A model generated the notes under the pieces. The model saw only the letters and a program-made list of their open reading frames with translations, was not told the DNA's origin and made no database searches. The position numbers and the translations under genes are program-made. From NCBI RefSeq assembly GCF_016862455.1, contig NZ_BOMZ01000117.1, forward strand, positions 1-50,167: a stretch of DNA of 50,167 nt. Direction: 5' to 3'. The DNA is from Actinoplanes utahensis. Lineage in GTDB: Bacteria; Actinomycetota; Actinomycetes; Mycobacteriales; Micromonosporaceae. This document shows positions 17,410 through 25,481 of the stretch, piece by piece; positions within the stretch are counted from its first letter, which is position 1; every line of letters starts with the position of its first letter.

Positions 17410-17418
17410 TGACTCAAT
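17408..17418. promoter_or_regulatory. Candidate ArsR/SmtB operator at the operon start
   Basis: ATTGA-C-TCAAT is a perfect palindrome overlapping the ATG of the ArsR-phosphatase fusion. Short AT-rich inverted repeats of this type are typical ArsR/SmtB half-sites. If the transcript is leaderless (no Shine-Dalgarno is visible), a repressor bound here would block the transcription start. Confidence 0.45.
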
Positions 17419-17486
17419 GATCGCTGAGACGATATTCCGGGGCAAGCGAACGGTGGATGAACAACCCCGGCAGGCGGCAGAGAAGG

Positions 17487-17855
17487 TCAGGCGGGGACGG
17501 GTTCGCCGACGGCCAGCAGCGCCGACAGCTGACGCATCAACTCGGGGCGGGCGCGGTAGTACACCCAGCTGGCCCGCCGCTCACCGTCGATCAGCCCGGC
17601 TTCGCGCAACACCTTCAGGTGATGCGAGATGGTCGTCCCCGAGATCGTGAACGCCGGGGTCAGGTCGCAGACGCAGATCTCACCGTCCGGCGCGGACGCG
17701 ATCATCGACATCAGCTGCAGCCGGATCGGATCGCCGAGGGCCTTGAACGCCTGTGCCAGCGCGCCGGCGGCGGGGGCGGGGATCGGCTGCTGCGCCAGGG
17801 GAGCGCAGCAGGCCGCTGACGCCTCGGCGGGTGACACCATCGGTGACTTCGACAT
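17487..17855 (-). CDS. arsR: ArsR-family arsenic-responsive repressor
   Basis: From ATG 17855 the product is 122 aa; the frame extends 18 codons upstream through the operator, which argues against that longer start. The winged helix includes FKALGDPIRLQLMSMIASAP and the recognition region ISGTTISHHLKVLREAGLID. The arsenite site is visible as the alpha-3 motif E-I-C-V-C-D-L (Cys61, Cys63), with an additional vicinal pair Cys16-Cys17 near the N-terminus. As(III)/Sb(III) binding to these thiols should release the protein from DNA. It diverges from the Cys-rich flavoprotein gene, and two operator-like repeats lie between them, so it most likely represses both sides. Confidence 0.92.
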   Translation of the reverse strand: MSKSPMVSPAEASAACCAPLAQQPIPAPAAGALAQAFKALGDPIRLQLMSMIASAPDGEICVCDLTPAFTISGTTISHHLKVLREAGLIDGERRASWVYYRARPELMRQLSALLAVGEPVPA

Positions 17856-17897
17856 GAGTCGAGGTTGACAGATTTCGAATCCGGGTGCAACGTTGGC

Positions 17898-17929
17898 TTC
17901 GACAAACATCGGATTCGAGGAACATCGAA
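17898..17929. promoter_or_regulatory. Two abutting ArsR operator repeats
   Basis: Two 16-bp units lie end to end: TTCGACAAACATCGGA (17898-17913) and TTCGAGGAACATCGAA (17914-17929). Each is an inverted repeat of the form TTCGA-N6-TCGRA. They sit in the 141-bp divergent region between arsR and the flavoprotein gene. A plausible extended -10 (TGTG-TAGGGT, ending 17941) follows the second unit, so repressor binding would cover the spacer. A further half-site-like TTTCGAA lies at 17873-17879. Confidence 0.65.
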
Positions 17930-17996
17930 ACTGTGTAGGGTGGGTCTCGGGCCCGCCGGTTCCCGCTTCCTTTCAACCTCAACGAGGAGTACCGCG

Positions 17997-19748
17997 ATGA
18001 GCAGCGACGCTTCGACCACCGTCCCGGCCGCCGACGCCGACCCCTGTTGCGGCACCGCGCAGGCGGCTGCCGCCGCGGACGCGTGCTGTGCTCCCGAGGC
18101 CAAGGCGGACGCGGTCGCCGAGGGGGCCGGCTGCTGCGGACCGGCCGAGCCGACCGCGCCGCAGGAGCAGGGCTGCTGTGCTCCGGCGGCCACGGCCGGC
18201 GCCGTCGAGGTGCTGCCCACGCCCACGACCCGGCCAGCTGAGGTGGTCGCCGGCCAGCCGGGTGAACTCCCGATCGTGGTGATCGGCGCGGGACCGGTCG
18301 GTCTGGCCGCCGCAGCACACCTGCACGAACGGCAGGTGCCGTTCCTGGTACTGGAAGCCGGTGACAGCGCCGCGGCGTCGGTGCGCCAGTGGGCGCACGT
18401 GAGCCTGTTCAGCCCGTGGCGGTACAACATCGACTCCGCGGCCCGCCGGCTGCTCGACGCCGCAGGGTGGGCGGCGCCGGACGAGGAGGCGCTGCCCACC
18501 GGCGCGCAGCTGGTCGAGGACTATCTGCAGCCGCTGGCCAAGCTGCCCGCCATCGCGCCGCATCTGCGGTTCGGCGCCCGAGTGGTGGCGATGAGCCGCG
18601 TCGGTGTCGACCGGGTCCGCACCGCCGGCCGGGTAGACCTGCCGTTCGTCGTGCGTCTCGCCGACGGCACCGAGATCACCGCCAGTGCGGTCATCGACGC
18701 CTCCGGCACCTGGCGCAGCCCCAACCCGCTCGGCGTCAACGGGCTGCCCGCCCACGGCGAGCCCGAGGCCGCTGATCTGATCAACCATGCGCTGCCCGAC
18801 GTGCTCGGCACCGACCGCGACACCCACGCCGGAGCGCACACCATCGTCGTCGGGTCCGGACACTCGGCGGCGAACACCCTGCTCGACCTGGCCCGTCTCG
18901 CCGAGGAAGCGCCCGGCACCCGCATCACCTGGGCGGTACGCGGCGGCTCCGCCCAGCGGGCGTTCGGTGGTGAGGACGCCGACGAGCTGCCCGCCCGCGG
19001 CGCGCTCGGCTCCGGCCTGCGCGCTCTCGTCGACACCGGCAAGATCACCCTCGTCACCGGGTTCGGTGTGCACAGCGTGCGCCGCACCGACACCGGCATT
19101 GAGCTGGCGGCCGCCGACGGGCGCACGATCACCGGCGACCGGGTGGTGTCGGCGACCGGGTTCCGGCCCGACCACTCTTTCGCCACCGAGCTGCGCCTCG
19201 ACCTCGACCCGATCCTGGGCTGCACCCGCGCCCTGGCCGACCTGATCGACCCCAACGAGCACTCCTGCGGCTCGGTCGCCCCGCACGGCTACCGCGAGCT
19301 CGGCCAGCCGGAGCCGAACTACTACGCCGTCGGCATGAAGTCCTACGGCCGGGCGCCGACGTTCCTGATGGCCACCGGCTTCGAGCAGGTCCGCTCGATC
19401 GCCGCCGCGCTGGCCGGGGACTTCGACGCCGCCGACGACGTACAGCTGGACCTGCCCGAGACGGGGGTGTGCAGCTCGAACCTCGGCGCGGAGAACGCCG
19501 CCCGCGAGATCGCCGCCCGCTTCGGCCTCGCCCCCGACGTGCCGGTCAAGCTCGCCACCGCCACCATGGCGCTGCTGCCCGGCGCGGCCAGCACCAGCGA
19601 CGCGGTGCGTGCCGCGGCCGACGAGATCGGCCTGGACCACGAGACCGCCCTGCAGATCGCCGCACTCACCGAACAGCCGGGTGCCCTGCCCACCGTGACC
19701 GGGCTGATCAGCCTCACCCCGTCCGCCGGTGGCAGCTGCTGCGCGTGA
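17997..19748 (+). CDS. FAD-dependent oxidoreductase with vicinal-cysteine N-terminus
   Basis: The 583-aa protein starts at ATG 17997 after GAGGAG. Residues 1-85 form a low-complexity Ala/Pro/Glu region with four Cys-Cys pairs (17-18, 30-31, 46-47, 60-61), each followed by Gly or Ala-Pro. A fifth pair closes the C-terminus (581-582). Between them is a class-B-like flavoprotein: FAD motif VVIGAGPVGLAAAAH (97-102 is GxGxxG), NAD(P)H motif IVVGSGHSAANT, and SATGFRPD near the second FAD site. It resembles ArsO-type flavin monooxygenases of ars operons. Vicinal thiols bind As(III) tightly, so the tails may capture arsenite for oxidation or act as sensor or sink (inference). It diverges from arsR and is coupled to the MFS gene. 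Confidence 0.82.
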   Translation: MSSDASTTVPAADADPCCGTAQAAAAADACCAPEAKADAVAEGAGCCGPAEPTAPQEQGCCAPAATAGAVEVLPTPTTRPAEVVAGQPGELPIVVIGAGPVGLAAAAHLHERQVPFLVLEAGDSAAASVRQWAHVSLFSPWRYNIDSAARRLLDAAGWAAPDEEALPTGAQLVEDYLQPLAKLPAIAPHLRFGARVVAMSRVGVDRVRTAGRVDLPFVVRLADGTEITASAVIDASGTWRSPNPLGVNGLPAHGEPEAADLINHALPDVLGTDRDTHAGAHTIVVGSGHSAANTLLDLARLAEEAPGTRITWAVRGGSAQRAFGGEDADELPARGALGSGLRALVDTGKITLVTGFGVHSVRRTDTGIELAAADGRTITGDRVVSATGFRPDHSFATELRLDLDPILGCTRALADLIDPNEHSCGSVAPHGYRELGQPEPNYYAVGMKSYGRAPTFLMATGFEQVRSIAAALAGDFDAADDVQLDLPETGVCSSNLGAENAAREIAARFGLAPDVPVKLATATMALLPGAASTSDAVRAAADEIGLDHETALQIAALTEQPGALPTVTGLISLTPSAGGSCCA

Positions 19749-20995
19749 ACCCGTCCACCTCGAGCACCTCGATGCCCGCCGGCGTGACCGGCGGGCATCA
19801 CCCGTCACCGCCCGGCAATCGGCCGCTTTTGGCCGCGCTGGCGATCAGTCAGACGATCGGGTACGGCGCCCTCTACTACGCCTTCGCCGTCCTGCTCGTC
19901 CCGATCGCCACTGAGCTGCACACGTCCACCACTGCGGTGACCGGCGCGTTCACTGCTTCGGTGCTCGCGTCCGCGGTGCTTGCCGTCCCTGTCGGGCGCC
20001 TGCTGGACCGGCGCGGCGGCCGCGCCCTCATGACCTTCGGCTCCCTGCTCGGCACGGTGCTGCTGGTGGCATGGTCGCAGGTCGACCAGCTGTGGCAGCT
20101 GTACGCGGTGCAGATCGGCATCGGCGCGGCCGGCGCTGCCAGCCTCTACGAAGCGGCGTTCGCCGTGATCATCGCCTGGCACCAACCGCAGCAGCGATCG
20201 TCAGCGCTGCTGGCGCTCACCGTGGTCGCCGGGTTCGCCAGCACCATCTTCCTGCCCCTGACCGGCTGGCTCGTCGACCAGCACGGCTGGCGCAGCACTC
20301 TGCTGATCCTCGCCGCCATCCACGCCCTCACCGCGCCCCTGCACGCCATCGCCGTCCGCAGCCCACCGCAGCAAGGACCGCATGCTGCCGTGCGCGAGGG
20401 TGACTCCGGGGTCCGGGCGACCCGGGCCGCGCTGGCCGACCGCGGCTTCTGGCTGCTGGCCGCCGGGTTCACCGCCCACACCGCCGCGATCAGCGCCTAC
20501 ACCGTGCTCCTGATCGCCGCTCTCATCGCCTGGGGACACCCGCCCGCTTTCGCCGCCACTATCGCCGGGCTGCTCGGCGTCCTCTCGGTCGCCGGGCGAC
20601 TGATCACCACAGGGCTGCAACGCCGCTATCGCACCACCACGATCACCGCGGTCGTCTTCGCGATCCAGGCCGTCGCGGCGTTGCTGCTCCCGGCCGCCGG
20701 CGCCGATGCCACGACGACGATCGTGGCGGTCGTCGGATTCGGGCTCGGTTTCGGCGTCGCCACCATCGCCAAACCTGTCATCCTCGCCGAACGCTACGAC
20801 ACCCGCCGCTACGCCACCCTCGCCGGCATCCTGGTCGCACCCATGACCCTCGCCAAAGCCGGCGCCCCCCTCGCGGCCGCCGCCCTGCACGCCACCACGA
20901 ACTCGTACACCCCGGTCCTGGCCGCCATCGCGGGCTGCTGCACCGTCGCCGCGATCGCCATCGCCGCCTGCTCACGCCCCGCCGAACGACCCTGA
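19745..20995 (+). CDS. MFS transporter of the arsenic island
   Basis: GTG 19745 overlaps the flavoprotein stop (GTGA), giving 416 aa; ATG 19772 is an alternative. Twelve membrane helices are predictable, with the MFS loop motif GRLLDRRGGRALMTFG between helices 2 and 3 and a central cytoplasmic loop (about residues 215-235) rich in Arg/Asp. Substrate is unknown. Tight coupling to the Cys-rich flavoprotein suggests export of that enzyme's product or of an arsenical. It is not ArsJ by obvious context because no GAPDH-like partner is present. A stable hairpin lies in its first codons and might tune its expression. Confidence 0.82.
   Translation: MNPSTSSTSMPAGVTGGHHPSPPGNRPLLAALAISQTIGYGALYYAFAVLLVPIATELHTSTTAVTGAFTASVLASAVLAVPVGRLLDRRGGRALMTFGSLLGTVLLVAWSQVDQLWQLYAVQIGIGAAGAASLYEAAFAVIIAWHQPQQRSSALLALTVVAGFASTIFLPLTGWLVDQHGWRSTLLILAAIHALTAPLHAIAVRSPPQQGPHAAVREGDSGVRATRAALADRGFWLLAAGFTAHTAAISAYTVLLIAALIAWGHPPAFAATIAGLLGVLSVAGRLITTGLQRRYRTTTITAVVFAIQAVAALLLPAAGADATTTIVAVVGFGLGFGVATIAKPVILAERYDTRRYATLAGILVAPMTLAKAGAPLAAAALHATTNSYTPVLAAIAGCCTVAAIAIAACSRPAERP
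19771..19799 (+). promoter_or_regulatory. Hairpin at the flavoprotein-MFS junction
   Basis: A perfect 12-bp stem (GATGCCCGCCGG with its complement) has loop CGTGA. It begins 23 bases after the flavoprotein stop and includes the alternative ATG 19772 of the transporter. It could attenuate transcription into the MFS gene or mask internal starts so that translation depends on the upstream overlap. Confidence 0.5.
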
Positions 20996-21273
20996 GCGCA
21001 CACCGCGGTACGACGGCGGGCAAGTCCGTGATCACGCGGGCGTACCGGCCCAGTGGTGGTGTCGTTCTGGATCATGCGTTCCAAGTCGGAGAGGTGTGCC
21101 CGGGTGCTTCTTGGCGCCGGTCCGCGCCACGGCGTTGAGGGCGGTGAACTCGTCGCGAAGCGCCGCTACCGCAGGACCGTGCACTGTATACAGCTTCTGT
21201 AGCCGGCTGGCCGCAGATGTCTGAGTGAGTGTTCGAGAGGGCTGTTGTCCGGGCGTGGTGAGCAGGTTGCTGA
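20996..21273. other. Intergenic remnant with a solitary IS end
   Basis: GTGAGTGTTCGAGAGGGCTGT at 21225-21245, preceded by TGA, matches the left terminal repeat of the complete IS at 27.9 kb in all but two positions, and the following bases (TGTCCGGGCGTGG) are also similar. No transposase follows, so this is a leftover end. On the minus strand between about 21060 and 21220 a protein-like stretch (ASRLQKLYTVHGPAVAALRD) without a start may be the tail of a lost gene. Confidence 0.5.
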
Positions 21274-22158
21274 TCATTCGGTGGTGGAGTGTTTCCAGAC
21301 CTTGATCGATGACAGCAGGAGCAAAGCGGCCAGACCGGGGACCAGGATCGCTTCGGGGACCACGCCGAGCAGCATGCCGCCGGCGATGGTGCCGGTGACC
21401 GAACCCAGCGCCAGGACGGTGACGAGACGGGCGTGCCGGCGTAGGACCGTGAAGCTGCCGTCGCGGCTGTAGCGGGCGAACGCGACGAGCATGGTGGGCA
21501 GTGACACCGCGAGCGACAGGCTGCCGGCGGTCTTGATGTCGGTGCCGAACAGCAGCACGATCGTCGGGATCAGCAGTTCGCCGCCGGCGACGCCCATGAT
21601 GGCGGCGACCACGCCGATGAAGAATCCGGCCACCACGCCGGAGACGATGACCGTGGCCGGGGCCAGCGCGACGTGGTGCAGGGTGCCGACGTGGTTGGCG
21701 ATCAGTGCTGCGGCGATGAGCACGAGCATGACGGCGAGGACCCGGTAGAGGGTGACCGACCGCATCCGGGTGGCCCAGGTCGCGCCGGCCCAGGCGCCGA
21801 CGAGGCTGCCCGCGAGCAGGTTCACGACCACGTCCCAGTGCGGCGTCAGCGCGGAGACCGGCACGGCTACGAGCCGGGCGGGCAGGGCGGTGAGCACGAC
21901 GATCAGGCTCAGTGCCTTGTTGACGATGACGGCCTGCAACGCGGCGAACCCGAACAGCATGATGAGCAGGGGCAGCCGGAACTCGGCGCCGCCGAGGCCG
22001 ATCATGCCGCCGAGTATCCCGACGGCGGCGCCGCCGGTGAAGGCCAGCGGGAGTGAGCCGCGCAGACGGCGGGCTGGAGTGCTCTGCGGCGCGTTCACGC
22101 CGGTGACCCTACGGTTCGGCGCTGCTGGTCGCTTTTTCAGGTGTCCATTCGTTGGCAT
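21274..22158 (-). CDS. TauE/SafE family anion permease
   Basis: The 294-aa (or 277-aa from GTG 22107) integral membrane protein has eight to nine hydrophobic helices. It carries the duplicated family signature: GGAAVGILGGMIGLGGAEFR in the first half and FFIGVVAAIMGVAGGELLIP in the second. TauE/SafE proteins move sulfite, sulfoacetate or related oxyanions or small organosulfur anions; transport direction is not fixed. It lies in a minus-strand set with two flavoprotein monooxygenases and under a Cys-rich ArsR-like regulator, so a role with an oxidised sulfur or arsenic species is plausible (inference). Confidence 0.9.
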   Translation of the reverse strand: MPTNGHLKKRPAAPNRRVTGVNAPQSTPARRLRGSLPLAFTGGAAVGILGGMIGLGGAEFRLPLLIMLFGFAALQAVIVNKALSLIVVLTALPARLVAVPVSALTPHWDVVVNLLAGSLVGAWAGATWATRMRSVTLYRVLAVMLVLIAAALIANHVGTLHHVALAPATVIVSGVVAGFFIGVVAAIMGVAGGELLIPTIVLLFGTDIKTAGSLSLAVSLPTMLVAFARYSRDGSFTVLRRHARLVTVLALGSVTGTIAGGMLLGVVPEAILVPGLAALLLLSSIKVWKHSTTE

Positions 22159-22206
22159 CGTCGGGCGACCTCGGGCAGCCTGTTTCCGCCAGTCGCGGTC
22201 CCGCCG

Positions 22207-23249
22207 CTATTCGCTGAGCTGGGCGGCGATATCGGCGACCGTGGCCTTTGCCGTGCGGCCGGCGCCGACCAGAGTGGCGGACGCGGGACCGGTCCAATCG
22301 CCGTACCCCAGCAGGTACAGGCGGGGTTCGTCCACCGATCGGGTCCCCTCGGTAGCCACCGTCCCCTGGTGCGCGGCCGGCAACAGCGCCATGAGGTGGG
22401 CGAGGTTCGGCCGGAACCCGGTGCACCAGAGGACGGCATCGCAGGACTGTTGCGTGCCGTCCGCCCAATACATGCCGTGCGCGGACAGCCGCTCGAACAT
22501 CGGACAGGCGTGCAGAACCCCGCGCTCGCGTGCGTTGCGGACGCTGGGCACCATCACGATGTCGCCGAGATCGCTGACGCCGCCGTTGACACCACCGGCG
22601 GCGGCACGGGTGGCCACGCCGAACAGCACCCGACCGTCGACGTCGTCGGGCATGAGCCGCGGCGGGCGCAGGCTGACCCAAGTCACCTCGGCGACCCGCG
22701 ACACCTCGGCCAGGATCTGCGCCGCCGAGTTGCCCGCACCGACGATGACGACACGCCGACCCCGGAACTTTTCGGGCGAGGTGTAGTCGACCGTGTGCAA
22801 CTGCCGGCCGGTGAACTCGGCGCGGCCCGCGATGTCGGGCACGTACGGGCACTCCCAGGTGCCGGTGGCCGAGATGACGTACCGAGCCAGGTAGGTCCCG
22901 GCATCGGTCTGCACCGCCAGACGTCTCCCGTCCGGCCGCACCTCATGTACCCGGACCGGCCGGCGTATCGGAAGGTCGTACCGCTGCTCGTAAGCGCGCA
23001 GGTAGTCGACGACGTGCCCGGCGGTCGGGAAGTCCTCGCCCTCCTGGCGGGGCATCCCCATCCCGGCAGCGGGCTGTGCTCTGCGGGGGAGAACAACCGC
23101 AACGAATCCCAGCCGTGCCGCCACGCGCCGCCCGGCTGCGACTGGGCATCGAGGATCACGAAATCCAGACCGGCACGGCGCAGGTAGTAGCCCGCGGCCA
23201 GTCCGCCCTGCCCACCCCCGGCTACCACTACATCGAACGATTCTGGCAC
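22207..23249 (-). pseudogene. Flavin-containing monooxygenase, frameshifted
   Basis: GTG 23249, with GAGGAGG 8 bases upstream, opens VPESFDVVVAGGGQGGLAAG (FAD GxGxxG) and continues through SQPGGAWRHGWDSLRLFSPA to HSPLPGW. There the frame breaks near 23058 and resumes as GMPRQEGEDFPTAGHVVDYL. The rest is in the second frame: ATGTWECPYVPDIAGR, NADPH motif VVIVGAGNSAAQI and CTGFRPNLAHL to stop 22207. One base is missing between the two parts. The intact enzyme (about 347 aa) would be a paralogue of the neighbour at 23.6 kb, oxygenating a soft nucleophile such as a thiol or arsenite. Real mutation and sequence error cannot be separated here. Confidence 0.82.
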
Positions 23250-23274
23250 TCCCGGCACCTCCTCACTCCGCTGA

Positions 23275-23589
23275 TCAGCATGCCCAACACTGCCCAGCCG
23301 GATGCGGAGACGGTGGTACCAGCTCCGTCTGTGTGGGCTGCTTCTTTGCGGTCCGAACGGGACGGGAGGGGGTGGCCGGTTGGCTTCTACTGTTCGATGC
23401 GACGACCTTCGGCGGTCTGCGCGTCCCGGCGCCGTAGCCGTGGATTCTCGATGTGCCGGCCGGGTCCGGCTCGATTGACTCCTTTCGGTCGGCGGGCTGA
23501 GCGGCGATCGCAACCTGCCGTACGTCCGTGTCCGTGCCGACCGCCGGCATCGACGCGACCAGCAGCACCGCGACCACCGCCATGCTCAC
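23275..23589 (-). CDS. Possible small exported or membrane protein (104 aa)
   Basis: GTG 23589 overlaps the stop of the upstream flavoprotein gene (GTGA), giving a product with a hydrophobic N-terminus (MSMAVVAVLLVASMPAVG) like a signal peptide or anchor. A hydrophilic Pro/Arg/Thr-rich tail follows. The coupled start and N-terminal helix favour a real gene, but the tail composition is close to random GC-rich DNA and the family is not recognised. It ends 26 bases before the frameshifted monooxygenase start. Confidence 0.35.
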   Translation of the reverse strand: MSMAVVAVLLVASMPAVGTDTDVRQVAIAAQPADRKESIEPDPAGTSRIHGYGAGTRRPPKVVASNSRSQPATPSRPVRTAKKQPTQTELVPPSPHPAGQCWAC

Positions 23590-24653
23590 CGCGCTGCCGC
23601 CACATGCCGGCCCGAGCGGCGCAGCAGCCCGTCCAGTACGAAGGCGGCATCTCGGCCGGCGCCCCGCAGCGTGGCCGAGGCGAAACTGCGCTGCCGCTCC
23701 AGCCCTACGAACCCGAGCCCCGGCACCGTCGTCGACAGCCCACCGGCGTGCAGGGGGCGACCGTCACTGTCGAGGGCGCCGGTTCCGGCGAGGTACGGCA
23801 GGTTCGGCCGGTAACCGGTTGCCAGCAGCACCACATCGACCCGTTCGGAGGTGCCGTCGGCCCACATCACTCGATCGCCGTCCAGACGGTCGAACAACGG
23901 CTGGTGGTCCGGCCGGCCCGCGGCGATGGCCGCCCGGTACCGGCCGTCGTCGATCACCGACACCGAACCCGGGATGAGCCGTGGCCCCCACCGAGACGTG
24001 TCCAGGCCGGTCCGGGCGAGCCACCAGTGGAAGTCCCGGCCGAGGATGTGCTGCCGCTGGAACCGCAGCGGTCCCCGGGTCGTGAGGGTCACCGATGCGA
24101 CCGCCGCGAGTTCCACGGCGATCTGCACTGCCGAGTTGCCCCCGCCCACGACCAGGATCCGGGCGCCGGCGAAAGCGTCGGCGTTGCGGTACTCCCCGGA
24201 ATGCAGCACCGTTCCGGGGAATACCTCCAGGCCCGGCAATTCCGCCCGGTACGGGGCGCCGAAACCGCCGCTGGCCGCCACCACCGCCGGTGCTCGTACC
24301 GGTGCGCCGCCGGTGACCGCGACGGTGAAGCCGTTCCCGTCAGCGGTCACCTGCTCGACACGGCTGCCGAACCACACGTCCGCGTCGAACGAGGCGGTGT
24401 ACGCGGCCAGGTAGTCCACGACCTCGTCGCGGTGCGGATACCGATCCGGGTCTCCGGGGAACATCCGGCCGGGCAACGCGGAGAACCGGGCCGGGGAGAA
24501 CAGGGTCAGGCTGTCGTAGTACGACGGCCACGAACCCCCGGGCCCGGACGAGGCATCCAGGACCAGAGGCTTCAAGCCGCGGCGAGCGGCAGCGTACGCG
24601 GTGGCCAGGCCGGATTGGCCGGCGCCGATGACGACGAGGTCGGCGGAAGTCAT
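23586..24653 (-). CDS. Flavoprotein monooxygenase (NAD(P)/FAD), ArsO-like
   Basis: The 355-aa protein is complete. The FAD motif is VVIGAGQSGLATAYAA near residue 7, the FMO-type segment is GPGGSWPSYYDSLTLFSPAR, and the NADPH motif is ILVVGGGNSAVQIAVE. The C-terminal motif is LLATGYRPNLPYL, then GLGFVGLERQRSF. These soluble enzymes use NADPH and O2 to oxidise nucleophilic S or N centres, and ars-linked members are called ArsO. It diverges from an ArsR gene over 63 bases. A -10-like TACATT lies about 7 bases before its ATG and no Shine-Dalgarno is seen, which suggests a leaderless transcript whose -35 overlaps the candidate operator. Confidence 0.87.
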   Translation of the reverse strand: MTSADLVVIGAGQSGLATAYAAARRGLKPLVLDASSGPGGSWPSYYDSLTLFSPARFSALPGRMFPGDPDRYPHRDEVVDYLAAYTASFDADVWFGSRVEQVTADGNGFTVAVTGGAPVRAPAVVAASGGFGAPYRAELPGLEVFPGTVLHSGEYRNADAFAGARILVVGGGNSAVQIAVELAAVASVTLTTRGPLRFQRQHILGRDFHWWLARTGLDTSRWGPRLIPGSVSVIDDGRYRAAIAAGRPDHQPLFDRLDGDRVMWADGTSERVDVVLLATGYRPNLPYLAGTGALDSDGRPLHAGGLSTTVPGLGFVGLERQRSFASATLRGAGRDAAFVLDGLLRRSGRHVAAAR

Positions 24654-24673
24654 GCCAGTAATGTATCGTCACA

Positions 24674-24687
24674 TCGGGAAAAGCCGA
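24674..24687. promoter_or_regulatory. Candidate operator of the second ArsR regulator
   Basis: TCGG-GAAAAG-CCGA is an inverted repeat centred in the 63-bp divergent region. It overlaps the presumed -35 (TTCGGC on the minus strand, 17 bases from TACATT) of the flavoprotein gene. Position between divergent genes and next to a metal-type ArsR makes it the best operator candidate. Confidence 0.4.
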
Positions 24688-24716
24688 AATGAAGTTGTGA
24701 GGGACACTGGTAACCG

Positions 24717-25064
24717 ATGACCACGCACACCGCACCCCTCGACGTGCCCGTGCAGGACTTCCTCAAGGCCCTCGCCAGCGAGACGCGTCAACAGATCCTG
24801 CTGCTGTTCGCCGACGGCCGCGAACTCACCGTGGGTGAAGTCGCCAGCTGCTGCGGACTCGGCCAGTCCACCACCAGCGAACAGTTGGCCGTTCTGCGGC
24901 GAGGCGGCCTGGTCACCTCCACCCGCGACGGCAAACTGGTGCGTTACCGCGCCGACCCGGCCACCATCGGCGCCCGCCTCGCCGACCTCCAGGGCTACCT
25001 CGCCTGCTGCTGCCCGCCCACCTCCGGCACGGACTCTCAGCCGGACCCGCCGCCGAGCAGGTAG
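24717..25064 (+). CDS. ArsR-family regulator with CC and CCC cysteine clusters
   Basis: The 115-aa winged-helix protein has helices FLKALASETRQQILLLFADG and LGQSTTSEQLAVLRRGGLV, then a beta-wing ending KLVRYRADP. Cysteines sit as a pair in the alpha-3/alpha-4 region (Cys45-Cys46, VASCCGLG) and as a run of three near the C-terminus (97-99, YLACCCPP). This layout differs from the CVC site of the ArsR at 17.5 kb and suggests another thiophilic inducer or geometry. GAGGG at 24699-24703 precedes ATG 24717 by 13 bases. It faces the flavoprotein gene and likely regulates that 21-25 kb module. Confidence 0.88.
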   Translation: MTTHTAPLDVPVQDFLKALASETRQQILLLFADGRELTVGEVASCCGLGQSTTSEQLAVLRRGGLVTSTRDGKLVRYRADPATIGARLADLQGYLACCCPPTSGTDSQPDPPPSR

Positions 25065-25143
25065 GGGACGTCGTTCGGAAATCTCGGCGCGTCGTGCTGG
25101 AAGGCTCGCAGTCGATACCCGGGTACAGGCTTACCGTCGTTGC

Positions 25144-25266
25144 ATGACCACCACGACCCCCGGGTGGGTGCCGCAAGCGTGCACCCTGCCCACCGCCGAA
25201 CAGCCGTTACGGCTCGCTGAGTTCGATGGCCTATTCGCCGCCGGTCTTCAAGCTGTGTGCCCCTGA
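25144..25266 (+). pseudogene. N-terminal fragment of a small ars/mer-linked protein
   Basis: ATG 25144 starts a 40-residue frame containing WVPQACTLPTAEQPLRLAEF and DGLFAAGLQAV. I recognise this as the beginning of a conserved hypothetical protein of about 110 aa that is frequently encoded beside MerR/ArsR-type metal regulators in actinobacteria; its later part with a Cys-Cys motif is absent. The frame stops at 25266 and unrelated sequence follows, so the gene was cut at the edge of the island. From 25267 to 25481 I see nothing else. Confidence 0.55.
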
Positions 25267-25481
25267 ACTGGTGATTCTTTGCGCCGCGCTGGCTACCTCG
25301 GGACAGCCTTCAACCCTGTCTGCCGGGAGCGCCTCCGGTGTCGCGGGCGCCCGTATCAATCTCGCGTCACTCATCCGGGTGATATTCATCGATGACTCGA
25401 TGGTTGTGGCGAGGCCAGGGCATCGACATGAAGACACCTACCGTTCTCGGTCTTCTGGTGATTCTGATGCTCCCGTCGTTG

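Noticed and set aside
17865..17880. tRNA-like TTTCGAATCC near the arsR promoter
   Set aside because: It recalls a T-loop, but no acceptor, D or anticodon arms can be folded around it; it is better explained as an ArsR half-site.
17979..19808. 609-codon minus-strand frame opposite the flavoprotein gene
   Set aside because: A mirror of Ala/Asp/Gly codons; no motif, Gly/Arg/Val-rich, no ribosome-binding site.
23076..24692. 538-codon plus-strand frame opposite the monooxygenase genes
   Set aside because: Antisense to two flavoproteins with FAD and NADPH motifs; Arg/Pro-rich and without domains.
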